Positions 22,642 to 30,495 of a stretch of 61,363 nucleotides of DNA are shown piece after piece. Both the position numbers and the translations under genes were made by a program. How positions within the stretch are numbered: the stretch's first letter is position 1; every line of letters begins with the position of its first letter. Origin of the DNA: Alphaproteobacteria bacterium (lineage in GTDB: Bacteria; Pseudomonadota; Alphaproteobacteria; Micropepsales; Micropepsaceae); NCBI GenBank assembly GCA_017983635.1, contig JAGOBA010000019.1, forward strand, positions 1-61,363. The letters are read 5' to 3'. The notes under the pieces were generated by a model, which was not told the origin of the DNA, searched no databases, and saw only the letters and a list, made by a program, of their open reading frames with translations.

Positions 22642-24875
22642 ACGCTCGCGTTTTCGACGCACTGCGCGGTCAAGGTTATGTTCCGCGCACGATGCTGGAT
22701 GTCGGCGCGCATGTCGGCACGTTTACGCAGCAATTCTTGGGCGTCTTTCCGGCGTGCGTTCCGACGTTGATCGAGCCCAATCCGTTTTGCGCGGAGGCTT
22801 TGGCCAAGCTTGGGGTCGAGACGCACGGCGTGGCGGCATCGGATACGGCGGGCCAGGCGGAACTGTTCCTGACCAAAGAATGGCTGCAATCGACGGGGAG
22901 TTCGCTCTACCGCGAAAATACCCACTTCTTCCGCGACGACGTCGTGGTGAAGCGGACCGTCGACAAGGTGCGGCTGGACGACTTGTTCAAGGACCGGACG
23001 TTCGACTTTGTGAAGATCGACACGCAAGGGTCGGAACTTGACGTGCTGCGCGGCGGCGAGCGCGTGCTGCGCGCGGCCGACTTCGTGCTGCTGGAAGTGT
23101 CGATGGTCGAGTACAATATTGGCGGGGCGCGTGCTGAGGCGCTGTTCGCGGAGCTCGACCGGCTTGGGTTTCATCCGGTTGAAGTGGTGGATTTCCACCG
23201 GCTCTCGGGCGTGCAGAACGGCGCGCTGCTGCAGATGGATTTCTTGTTCGAGCGCCGGTCGCGTCGAGCGACGGCGCCGATTGCCGATGTGGCGCGGCTG
23301 CGTGCGATCGCGGGAACGCTTGGCGAGCAGGGCCGCTACAAAGACGCCTTGACGCTGCTGGAGCATGTCGATGCGTTGCAGGGGGCCCAAGCGGAGACGT
23401 TGCGCCAAATCGTTCGGATGCTGGGCGCGGACGGGCAGACGCTGAAGGCGATCGAGAAGCTGGCGCTGCTGAAGGCTGCCGAACCGAACACGGATGTGTT
23501 GGTCGAAGACATTCGCACGCAGATGCCGGCGGCGTTCGATCAGTTTAACGCGCTTGTTGCGGCGGGACGGATCGACGAGGCGGAGAAATATGCGGCGGCG
23601 CTGGCGGCGCTGGCGCCCGGGAATGTGGCGTTCTTGAACTCGGCGCTGTCCTGCAACGTGGCGCTGGGGCGGAAGAACGAGGCCGCGCGCTATGCGACGG
23701 CGGTGCTGAAGCTTGAGCCGGCGCATGAGGCGGCGCGCGCGGTGATGGCCGAGGCGCAACCGGCGAACGACGTGCACCCGTTGCTACGGTTGCGCAATAT
23801 TTACGACGCGGCGAGCGCGACGTTGTGCGGGGCGCTGGATGCGCCGCAGTTGGCGGCGGTCGATGCTCGGCTGACGGCGGCGCGGGAGCTTGTGGTTGAC
23901 GTGCCGGCGGACGGCGAGTGGGAAGGGTGGGCGAAGCATTATCGCCTGGCGGTGCAGGCGCTCGATCTGCCGATGGTCGCGGCCGAAACGCCCGTGGCGG
24001 CGAAGGAGACGCCGGTGGCGTTTGTGACGGCGGCCGGCGCCGCGCTCGATTGGGACGGCGTGCAGGCGCGGGCGAAGCGGCTGAAGGCGCGCGCGGTGTT
24101 CTTTGCGGCGGCCGATCGGGCTTATGTCGATCTCTATGCGGGTTGGTACGTCAAGTCGATCTTGAAGTACTGCGACGTCAACGCGCTGATCGTGGTGCAT
24201 GTGATCGGTGGCGCGGCTTCGCTGAAGAGCGTTGCGAAGTCGGTTGGAATCAATGACGAGCGCTTGGTCTTTGCGGGTGATACGTTCGATGCGAGCGCGG
24301 TCAAGACGAAGTGTTATGACGCGCCGCCGAAGGGGCTGATTGCAAAGCCGGTGGCGCATTTCCAGTCGGTGCGCTTTCTGCGGTTGGGCACGCTGCTGAA
24401 CAAGCTGAAGTTGCCGGTGTTCGTGTCGGACATCGATTTGATCTTGCAGCGGGGCGTGGCCGACTTGCTCGACCGCAGCGAAGGCGCAGATATCGTGCTG
24501 AACGAGAACACGGGCAACACCAACGCAGGCTCGCGGCTGACGGCCAATTTGATGCTGGTGAATCCGACTCGCAATGCGGCGACGTTCTTGCGGTTTCTCA
24601 AGGGGTATCTCGAGAAGGCTCTCGGCGGGGCCGAGGTGTCGCGCTGGATTGATCAGTTCGGGTTGTTGATGGCGCGGCATCACTTGGTGCTGCGCGGAAA
24701 GGCGCCGCGGATCGACTATTTCGATACGGCGAGCGACATCAACAATGTGATGTACACGTCATATCAGGCGCATCCGTTCCGGTTCTTGTCGCTCTATCAC
24801 GGCTTCGATACGTCGAGCCTGGAGGCGCATTCGGGCGTCGGCGGCGGCAAGAAGAAGGCGGCCGGGCGGCGTTAG
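22638..24875 (+). CDS. FkbM methyltransferase - TPR - glycosyltransferase-like fusion protein
   Basis: 745 residues from ATG 22638, overlapping the GT41 stop. Residues 1-210 are an FkbM-type SAM methyltransferase: LDVGAHVGTFTQQF (motif I), FDFVKIDTQGSELDVLRGG and FVLLEVSMVEYN. Residues about 215-400 look like TPR helices (YKDALTLLEHVDAL; ARYATAVLKLEPAHEAAR). The last 260 residues resemble a GT-A nucleotide-sugar transferase: YAGWYVKSILKYCDVNALIV, a DxD-like DID at about 598-600 within VFVSDIDLIL, and NTNAGSRLTANLMLVN. It would add a sugar and O-methylate it, probably on the same glycan the GT41 starts. FkbM-GT fusions are unusual but the single continuous frame is clear. Confidence 0.8.
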   Translation: MNARVFDALRGQGYVPRTMLDVGAHVGTFTQQFLGVFPACVPTLIEPNPFCAEALAKLGVETHGVAASDTAGQAELFLTKEWLQSTGSSLYRENTHFFRDDVVVKRTVDKVRLDDLFKDRTFDFVKIDTQGSELDVLRGGERVLRAADFVLLEVSMVEYNIGGARAEALFAELDRLGFHPVEVVDFHRLSGVQNGALLQMDFLFERRSRRATAPIADVARLRAIAGTLGEQGRYKDALTLLEHVDALQGAQAETLRQIVRMLGADGQTLKAIEKLALLKAAEPNTDVLVEDIRTQMPAAFDQFNALVAAGRIDEAEKYAAALAALAPGNVAFLNSALSCNVALGRKNEAARYATAVLKLEPAHEAARAVMAEAQPANDVHPLLRLRNIYDAASATLCGALDAPQLAAVDARLTAARELVVDVPADGEWEGWAKHYRLAVQALDLPMVAAETPVAAKETPVAFVTAAGAALDWDGVQARAKRLKARAVFFAAADRAYVDLYAGWYVKSILKYCDVNALIVVHVIGGAASLKSVAKSVGINDERLVFAGDTFDASAVKTKCYDAPPKGLIAKPVAHFQSVRFLRLGTLLNKLKLPVFVSDIDLILQRGVADLLDRSEGADIVLNENTGNTNAGSRLTANLMLVNPTRNAATFLRFLKGYLEKALGGAEVSRWIDQFGLLMARHHLVLRGKAPRIDYFDTASDINNVMYTSYQAHPFRFLSLYHGFDTSSLEAHSGVGGGKKKAAGRR

Positions 24876-25171
24876 CCCCACTGCTTGATGGCGGCGGCGG
24901 CGGCCTTGACGGCGTCGGACGGGCTGTTGATGCGGGCTTGCTGAAGGACCGCGAAGTAACGCGGGGCCTTGCTGCCGTTGATAGGCGAGGCCCACGCAAA
25001 GGCGCGCTTGGCTTTCGGGTGGCCCTTCAAATCGAAGACGTGGACCATGCCGTCCCATTGCAGCTTGTTTGCGGTCGCCTTGTGCACGCGAACGGACTGA
25101 ACGAACGTGCCCGTACCGCCGTGCTGCAGCTCGATGACCCGCTTCAGCAGGTCTGCGTCGACGCTTTCCAT
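24872..25171 (-). CDS. Hypothetical protein, 99 aa
   Basis: 99 residues beginning MESVDADLLKRVIELQHGG. No signal peptide or membrane span. The middle carries VHVFDLKGHPKAKRAFAWA and the C-terminus an Ala-rich helix ending IKQWG. I do not recognise a family with confidence. Its stop overlaps the stop of the FkbM fusion gene (convergent). It stands alone between two transcription units; a hairpin lies upstream at 25227-25264. Confidence 0.55.
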   Translation of the reverse strand: MESVDADLLKRVIELQHGGTGTFVQSVRVHKATANKLQWDGMVHVFDLKGHPKAKRAFAWASPINGSKAPRYFAVLQQARINSPSDAVKAAAAAIKQWG

Positions 25172-25226
25172 TTTTCGTATGACCTTGTTCTAAGGCGCCC
25201 GGGCTTCGTGTTTCCCCGCGTGCAGT

Positions 25227-25264
25227 AAACACCGCCGGCCCTCTTCAAAGAGCGAACGGCGTTT
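25227..25264. terminator. Imperfect hairpin downstream of the DUF1428 gene
   Basis: AAACACCG pairs with CGGCGTTT with one mismatch, and CTCT with AGAG forms an inner stem. It lies about 54 bases beyond the last gene of the minus-strand TetR operon, a sensible place for its terminator. No strong U-run. Confidence 0.4.
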
Positions 25265-25317
25265 GCCTGTTTGAAAGCGTGGTGAAGAAAGCGTTGCGAA
25301 GCGTGGTTAGCGAAGGG

Positions 25318-25671
25318 TTAAGCGTCGAGGAACATCTCGAAGCCGCCGAAGATCATGCGTTTGCCGTCGAAGGGCATGCCATCCGGCGGCATCTGCATGC
25401 GCGGGTCGGCCATCGCTTTCGCGTTGCCGGCGTCGCGGGCTGCCTTCGATGGCCAGATAATCCAGGAGAAGACGACGATTTCGTCATCGGTCTTTTTCAC
25501 CGCCAACGGGAACGAGGTCACCTGACCGTCGGGCACGTCGTCGCCAAAGCACTCGACCACTTTCAAGGCGCCGTGCTCTTTGAAGATCGGCGCCGCCATC
25601 TCGGCCATCTTTCGGTAGGCTTCGCGGTTCGCTTTCGGCACGGGGATCACAAATCCATCGACGTAGGGCAT
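25318..25671 (-). CDS. DUF1428 family protein (YbaA-like)
   Basis: 117 residues, full length for the family. MPYVDGFVIPVPKANREAY at the start and VVFSWIIWPSKAARDAGNAK in the middle are the recognisable DUF1428 blocks; the fold is a dimeric alpha/beta barrel. The biochemical role is unknown. It is the last gene of a same-strand run (TetR, two SRPBCC proteins, reductase-like, YCII-like, this one), which suggests a shared stress or detoxification function. Confidence 0.8.
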   Translation of the reverse strand: MPYVDGFVIPVPKANREAYRKMAEMAAPIFKEHGALKVVECFGDDVPDGQVTSFPLAVKKTDDEIVVFSWIIWPSKAARDAGNAKAMADPRMQMPPDGMPFDGKRMIFGGFEMFLDA

Positions 25672-25729
25672 GGGTTTCTCCTTCAGGTCTGGTGGGTGCG
25701 GAGTTCAGTTCGCGTCTCTGCAGCTTGTT

Positions 25730-26086
25730 CTAGCGTCCCGGGATGGGCAAGCACTCCATGATCTCCACGGCATCGCCGGGGAAGATCTTGAAGTGCGGGT
25801 GGTTTTCGAACATGCGGGCTGCGGCTTCGTGCGACTCGGCGCGGACGACGACATAGCCGGACATGTTGTTCTTCACGTCGGAAATTCCCGCAGCAGAGGT
25901 TTGTTTCGTCTTGCCAAGCGGCCCGCCTTCGACGACGACGGACGCGTGGTGTTTCGTCATCCAATCGCCCCAGGCGGTCATGCCGGCGGCGATGCGTTTT
26001 TGGCGGGCGGCTTCGTCAAGTTTACCCCATTCTGCTTGGCGCGCCGAGTTGATGTGGCCCAGATAGATCGCGAGAAAGGTTTTCAT
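25730..26086 (-). CDS. YCII-like protein (dimeric alpha/beta barrel)
   Basis: 118 residues. The spacing MKTFLAIYLG ... WGDWMTKHHASVVVEGGPLG ... MSGYVVVRAESHEAAARMFENHPHF ... VEIMECLPIPG matches the YCII/DGPF-type small proteins, where paired beta-sheets form an active-site-like cavity. No reaction can be assigned. It sits between a RibD-like reductase and a DUF1428 gene on the same strand. A distinct but related YCII-like protein occurs at 32945-33274. Confidence 0.7.
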   Translation of the reverse strand: MKTFLAIYLGHINSARQAEWGKLDEAARQKRIAAGMTAWGDWMTKHHASVVVEGGPLGKTKQTSAAGISDVKNNMSGYVVVRAESHEAAARMFENHPHFKIFPGDAVEIMECLPIPGR

Positions 26087-26142
26087 GCGTCACTCCTGTG
26101 ACTGGGTTGCGGATACTGGTAGCGGCTCATGGTCGGGTCCGT

Positions 26143-26805
26143 CTAACGCTCTATCTTCATTCGCTCCTGACGCGCCACTTCAAGTGCCGATGGTTCGCTC
26201 TGTTGGAAGCTTCCCAGAGGCACTTCTCCGGCGGGTTCATAGGTTGTGACCAGTACACCCGTTGTAGAAACCTTGTTTTCGACAAGGCGCATCGCGAATG
26301 GTCGTATGCCCTGGGCAAACAGGCGTTTGCCTTTGCCGAGCACCACCGGAAAGGTCATCACGAACAGGCGGTCGAGCAGCTTGTGATCGAAAAGCGTGGG
26401 GTAGAGTTGGCTGCTACCTTGAACAAGCAGGTCCGGCCCGGCGGATTTCTTGAGGGCTGATATCGCCTTAGCAGCGTCGCCGTTCAACGTGTGCGAGTTC
26501 TGCCAGCTGAGAGGTTCGCTGGACGAGGTGACGACATGCTTGCCAATGCTGTTGAAGAGTTCGCCTACCGGGTCTCCCGTCATGAACGGCCAGTGCGCTG
26601 CGAAGATTTCGTATGTCTTGCGACCTAGCAACAGATCGAAGGGTGCGCTGAACATTCCACCCATGGCCTCGCCCATCAAAGCGTCCCAATAGGTGACGGT
26701 CCATCCACCCATATCGAAACCCTTCGTCGGGTCCTCGGTCGGTCCGCCCGGCGCCTGCATGACCCCGTCCAACGACTGAAATACACCAGCAATTATCTTG
26801 CGCAT
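26143..26805 (-). CDS. Dihydrofolate reductase / RibD C-terminal-like protein
   Basis: 220 residues. MRKIIAGVFQSLDGVMQAPGG at the N-terminus, LLLGRKTYEIFAAHWPFMTG and DLLVQGSSQLYPTLFDHKLLDRL followed by VVLGKGKRLF are the blocks of the RibD_C/DHFR-like family that binds NADPH. Family members in operons with SRPBCC and YCII proteins are usually of unknown substrate and not true folate enzymes. The C-terminus is about 35 residues longer than usual (after YEPAGE), ending in a basic helix. A member of the TetR-led operon. Confidence 0.8.
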   Translation of the reverse strand: MRKIIAGVFQSLDGVMQAPGGPTEDPTKGFDMGGWTVTYWDALMGEAMGGMFSAPFDLLLGRKTYEIFAAHWPFMTGDPVGELFNSIGKHVVTSSSEPLSWQNSHTLNGDAAKAISALKKSAGPDLLVQGSSQLYPTLFDHKLLDRLFVMTFPVVLGKGKRLFAQGIRPFAMRLVENKVSTTGVLVTTYEPAGEVPLGSFQQSEPSALEVARQERMKIER

Positions 26806-26850
26806 GTGCGCGCTCCGTTTTCTTAGTTGAGGGCTGGGTGCGACCTGGCA

Positions 26851-27297
26851 CTACTCCGGGATTTCGGCTTCGACGAGTTTGGCGAGCAGGGTGAGCGACT
26901 CCTGCCAACCGAGGTAGCAGGCTTCGGGCGGGATCATGCCGGGCACGCCGGATTGCTCGATGTGGACTTCGGTACCGACCGAGACCTTGGTGAGCTGGAT
27001 CGTCGTGATCATCTCGCCCGGCAGGTTCGTGTCTTCGAAGACGTCGGTGTAGCGGATGCGCTCCTTCGGTGCGAGTTCCAGATACTTGCCGCCGAAGGCG
27101 TGGCTATTGCCGCTGGAGAAGTTCGTGAAGCTCATTCTGTAGGTACCGCCGACCTTGGCGTCCATGTGATGGACCTTGCCGGTGAAGCCGTTCGGCGGCA
27201 GCCACTTCGCCATCGCGTCCGGGTCGAGGAAGGCGCGATAGATGCGGTCGGCTGGGGCGCGGAGGACGCGGTGCAGACGGATCGTGTTCGTGGACAT
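26851..27297 (-). CDS. SRPBCC (AHSA1-like) protein
   Basis: 148 residues from ATG 27297 (AAAGGAAC upstream). APADRIYRAFLDPDAMAKWLPP near the N-terminus, VGGTYRMSFTNFSSGNSH in the middle and LGWQESLTLLAKLVEAEIPE as the long C-terminal helix are classical for the START/Bet v1-like SRPBCC fold, a hydrophobic ligand pocket. Substrate unknown. It is 29 bases downstream of another SRPBCC gene, and the two differ enough to be old paralogues or independent recruits. Confidence 0.82.
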   Translation of the reverse strand: MSTNTIRLHRVLRAPADRIYRAFLDPDAMAKWLPPNGFTGKVHHMDAKVGGTYRMSFTNFSSGNSHAFGGKYLELAPKERIRYTDVFEDTNLPGEMITTIQLTKVSVGTEVHIEQSGVPGMIPPEACYLGWQESLTLLAKLVEAEIPE

Positions 27298-27326
27298 GTG
27301 ACGGTTCCTTTGGAATGAGTGCGCGG

Positions 27327-27746
27327 TCAGTGCGGCCGCTTGGTTTCGACGTGACGCGCGAACTTGGCCAGGATCGCTTGCCAACCTTGCTGTTGCTGTT
27401 CGATCGTGTGCGTCGGTTCGCTGTCGAAGGAGACGCGGACGACGACGCCGGACTTGACCGGCACGAACTCGACTTGCGCGGTCCGGTCGCCGAAGGTGTA
27501 TTCGAGCAGCTTCTGATCGACGATCTTGGTGTAGGTGCCGGCGAAATCGAAACCGAAGCTGCCGTCCTTCGCCTCCATGCGGGAGCTGAAGGTGCCGCCC
27601 ACGCGCAGGTCCACGGTGGCGGCGGTGGTGTGCCAATCGTCGGAGGCCGCGTTCCACTGCTTGATGTCTTCGGGCGTGACGTAGGCGCGCCAGACTTTGT
27701 CGATCGGTGCCGCGACTGTCGTTTCAACGGTGATGCGTTGGGTCAT
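27327..27746 (-). CDS. SRPBCC (AHSA1-like) protein
   Basis: 139 residues. TTVAAPIDKVWRAYVTPEDIKQWN, VGGTFSSRMEAKDGSFGFDF and the C-terminal QQQQGWQAILAKFARHVE mark an AHSA1-type SRPBCC domain. Its ATG overlaps the TetR stop as ATGA, so it is the first structural gene after the regulator. Possible roles include ligand sequestration or a cyclase/hydrolase activity, but no specific residue supports one. Confidence 0.82.
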   Translation of the reverse strand: MTQRITVETTVAAPIDKVWRAYVTPEDIKQWNAASDDWHTTAATVDLRVGGTFSSRMEAKDGSFGFDFAGTYTKIVDQKLLEYTFGDRTAQVEFVPVKSGVVVRVSFDSEPTHTIEQQQQGWQAILAKFARHVETKRPH

Positions 27747-28357
27747 TTGGTTTTCTCCTTCCTTGGGCGGTTGAACAGAAGTTCGATGTAGCGGCGCAGA
27801 TGATCGATGCTATCCACGGCGATCGCGGCGCTTCCCTTCGCTTTGGCGAGGATGAAGGCGCCTTGCAGGACGGCTTGCGTATGCAGGGCAAGGCTCATCG
27901 CCGTCCAGCCGCCCTTGATCTTGTATTTGCGCATGGCCTGCGAAATGTCGTCCGCAAGTGTCGCGGCGTGTCCGAATATGCTCTGCTCGCACGCCGCGCG
28001 GATGTCGTCGTTTGCCGCGAAGGCCTCCTGCACCGTCGTGCCGACAAAGCACGTGAACTCGGCCGGCGTGCCGCGGAGGAGTTCCCTGCGGAAGTCGATG
28101 TAGGCGAGCACGCGGTCGAGCGGATCGGCGGGGGCGTGGTAGGGCGCCTGCGCGAACAAGGCGCTGGTGGTTTCACTCCAGTGGTTGGCGGCGGCGACGG
28201 CGAGCGCGTCTTTGGTTTCGAAGTGATGGAAGAAGGCGCCTTTGGTGACGCCGGCTTTCTTGCAGAGTTCGTCGACGGAGGTGGCGGCGTAGCCTTGCGC
28301 GCGGACCACTTCGATCGCAGCGTTCAGAAGCTTGGTGCGGGCATCGAGTTTCAACAT
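27743..28357 (-). CDS. TetR/AcrR family transcriptional regulator
   Basis: 204 residues from ATG 28357. The N-terminal LLNAAIEVVRAQGYAATSVDELCKKAGVTKGAFFHHFETKDAL is a textbook TetR helix-turn-helix; I quote it in parts: TSVDELCKKAGVTKGAFFHH is the recognition region. The C-terminal ligand domain has a TetR_C-like LRGTPAEFTCFVGTTVQEA block. A longer frame to 28447 is rejected because it crosses the operator. It leads the operon to 25318 and likely represses itself and the genes after it until a small molecule binds. Confidence 0.85.
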   Translation of the reverse strand: MLKLDARTKLLNAAIEVVRAQGYAATSVDELCKKAGVTKGAFFHHFETKDALAVAAANHWSETTSALFAQAPYHAPADPLDRVLAYIDFRRELLRGTPAEFTCFVGTTVQEAFAANDDIRAACEQSIFGHAATLADDISQAMRKYKIKGGWTAMSLALHTQAVLQGAFILAKAKGSAAIAVDSIDHLRRYIELLFNRPRKEKTK

Positions 28358-28365
28358 AGCATGTG

Positions 28366-28385
28366 CATACCGACTGGTTGGTATG
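28366..28385. promoter_or_regulatory. Palindromic TetR operator
   Basis: CATACCGACTGGTTGGTATG is an imperfect 20-bp palindrome eight bases upstream of the regulator's ATG. It resembles the ATACCGACCGGTCGGTAT-like sites of this TetR group, which supports autoregulation. Confidence 0.65.
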
Positions 28386-28509
28386 TTGTCAAGCGACTCG
28401 TTTGGCTGCGGCGAAGCGGCTGTGCGTTCGGCACAAAGCCGACACATTGTCGCCGACTTTGGGGTGTTCTTCGCCTATGACGACCGACGCCGTTTGAGGA
28501 GATTCGACA

Positions 28510-30495
28510 ATGCGCTTGTTGCAGTGGACCGCCGCCGGAGCTTTGACCGCGATCGCGCTTTGCGCGGGTGTTGGAGGGGCGGCCGCCGGTCCGCGCGAGA
28601 CGGCGGCGAAGAACGCGCCGGAGGCGACATTGGTGCCATTTCGCTCCGAGCGGCAGTTCAAGCGGTTCTTGAAGCGCTTGCATAAGGAGCGCCAGCGACG
28701 TGCGGTTGGGATGGCCGACGGTGTTGTGCCGGCGCCACCGCCGCCTGCTCCGGCGCCGGCTGCGGCGCCGGCGCAAGATGCGTCGTCATCAGTGGAGAAG
28801 GTTACGGTGACCGGATCTCAGGTCACCGATGACGACAAAATCACGAACACCCAAGAAGCCGACGTCGATGAGGGCGGGATTGTCAAAGTTCGCGCCGGGA
28901 TGCTGGTCGTCTTGCGGCGCGGGCGGTTGTTCACGGTGTCGACGCGCAACGGCGATCTGCGGCCGATCGATGCGATCGACGCCTATCCGCCGGGCGTCAA
29001 TCCGAGCGGCGATTGGTATGACGAGATGTTGATCTCGGGCGACCGGGTGATCGTGATCGGCTACAGCTATGGGCGCGGCGGTACGGAGATCAACCGGTTT
29101 CGTTTGAGCGCCGACGGCAAGCTCTCGTTCGAGGACGCGTATCATCTGCGGTCGAACGACTATTACTCGTCGCGGAATTTCGCGTCGCGGCTGATCGGGA
29201 CGCGGCTTGTCGTCTATTCGCCGCTCTATGTGCCGTACGATGCGGCGGTGTCGGTGAATTGGCTGCCGGCGTTGCGCAAGTGGACCGGCGACCCGAAAGC
29301 CGGGTTCGAGCGCATTGTGAGTGCGAACCACGTCTATCTGCCGCGGAAGTGGCGCGATGCGGAGGCGCCGCCGATCGACGCCATTCACACCGTGACCGAT
29401 TGCGATCTGACGGCGCCGGTGTTGCATTGCGACGCGACCAGTGTGCTGGGTCCAAACGGGCGTACGTTCTATGTGTCGGCGAATTCGGTTTATGTGTGGG
29501 TGTCGCAGCCGCGTTGGGGGCGGCGGGAGTCGCCGCGGGCGACATCAATGCTCTATCGCCTGCCGCTGGACGGCAGTGCGCCGTCGGCCATCGGCGTGCA
29601 CGGGGCGCCGACGGATCAGTTCTCGTTCCGCGAAGACTGGGACGACGGCAAGCTGAACGTGCTCGTGCGCAGCGAGGGCGGGGGCGATGCAATGTGGCGG
29701 CCGGAGTTTGCGTCGGGTGACGTGGCGCTGCTGCGCTTTTCGCTCAGCGACTTCGGTGACGGCGATGATGATGTGTCGTGGCGGCGTTATCGCGAACTGC
29801 CGCTGCCCAAGGGCCAGGGCTACGCATTTCAGAACCGCTATGTCGGCGACTATGTACTCTATGGCGTCGGCGGCAGCTGGGGTTCGTCGCCGGATGGCCG
29901 GTCGAATCTTGTTGTCGCGTCGGTGAAGGGCGAAGGGGTCGATCAGGTTTCGCTCGATCACGGGGTCGATCGGATCGAGGCGATGGGGCGCGACGCGGTT
30001 GTGGTCGGCGCCGATTCGAAGGATCTGCACTTCCGCGCAGTCGAGTTGACGCTGGGGCGTGGACCGGTGACCGGCGATCAATACGTGCTCGAGGGGGCGT
30101 CGCAAGGCGAAACGCGCAGCCACGGCTTCTTCTTCAAGCCGGAAACGCGTAGCGACGACGCGAGTGCCGGCGTGCTCGGCCTGCCGGTCGCGCGTGCGGC
30201 GCGGCCCGGCTTTCGCCAGCTGGTCGAGAATTCGGCCGCGATCCTCTTCATCCGGCGCGCAGACCGGAAATTCAGGGGCCTCGGCGAGCTCGGGGCGCAG
30301 GAGGAGCGTGTGGTCGACGACGGTTGCAAAGCCTCATGCGTCGATTGGTACGGCAATGCGCGACCGATCTTCCTGGGGCAACGGACGTTTGCGCTGATGG
30401 GCTATGAGCTTGTCGAGGGCGAGGTCGGCGCGCGGGAAATCCGCGAAGTGCGCCGGATCAACTTTGCGCCGAACGTGCAAGACCGGCCGCGTTAG
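28510..30495 (+). CDS. Secreted beta-propeller domain protein (PF09826-like)
   Basis: 661 residues. A Sec signal peptide (MRLLQWTAAGALTAIALCAG to the AAAG site) is followed by a Pro/Ala-rich linker, an EKVTVTGSQV stretch reminiscent of a TonB-box, and then TNTQEADVDEGGIVKVRAGM, the entry motif of the secreted beta-propeller family. The remainder has repeated beta-blade patterns (VVVGADSKDLHF; YVLYGVGG). Two Cys near the C-terminus (DDGCKASCVDW) may be disulfide-linked. Role unknown; members are extracellular or periplasmic. It is divergent from the TetR operon and ends overlapping the convergent methyltransferase gene. Confidence 0.78.
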   Translation: MRLLQWTAAGALTAIALCAGVGGAAAGPRETAAKNAPEATLVPFRSERQFKRFLKRLHKERQRRAVGMADGVVPAPPPPAPAPAAAPAQDASSSVEKVTVTGSQVTDDDKITNTQEADVDEGGIVKVRAGMLVVLRRGRLFTVSTRNGDLRPIDAIDAYPPGVNPSGDWYDEMLISGDRVIVIGYSYGRGGTEINRFRLSADGKLSFEDAYHLRSNDYYSSRNFASRLIGTRLVVYSPLYVPYDAAVSVNWLPALRKWTGDPKAGFERIVSANHVYLPRKWRDAEAPPIDAIHTVTDCDLTAPVLHCDATSVLGPNGRTFYVSANSVYVWVSQPRWGRRESPRATSMLYRLPLDGSAPSAIGVHGAPTDQFSFREDWDDGKLNVLVRSEGGGDAMWRPEFASGDVALLRFSLSDFGDGDDDVSWRRYRELPLPKGQGYAFQNRYVGDYVLYGVGGSWGSSPDGRSNLVVASVKGEGVDQVSLDHGVDRIEAMGRDAVVVGADSKDLHFRAVELTLGRGPVTGDQYVLEGASQGETRSHGFFFKPETRSDDASAGVLGLPVARAARPGFRQLVENSAAILFIRRADRKFRGLGELGAQEERVVDDGCKASCVDWYGNARPIFLGQRTFALMGYELVEGEVGAREIREVRRINFAPNVQDRPR

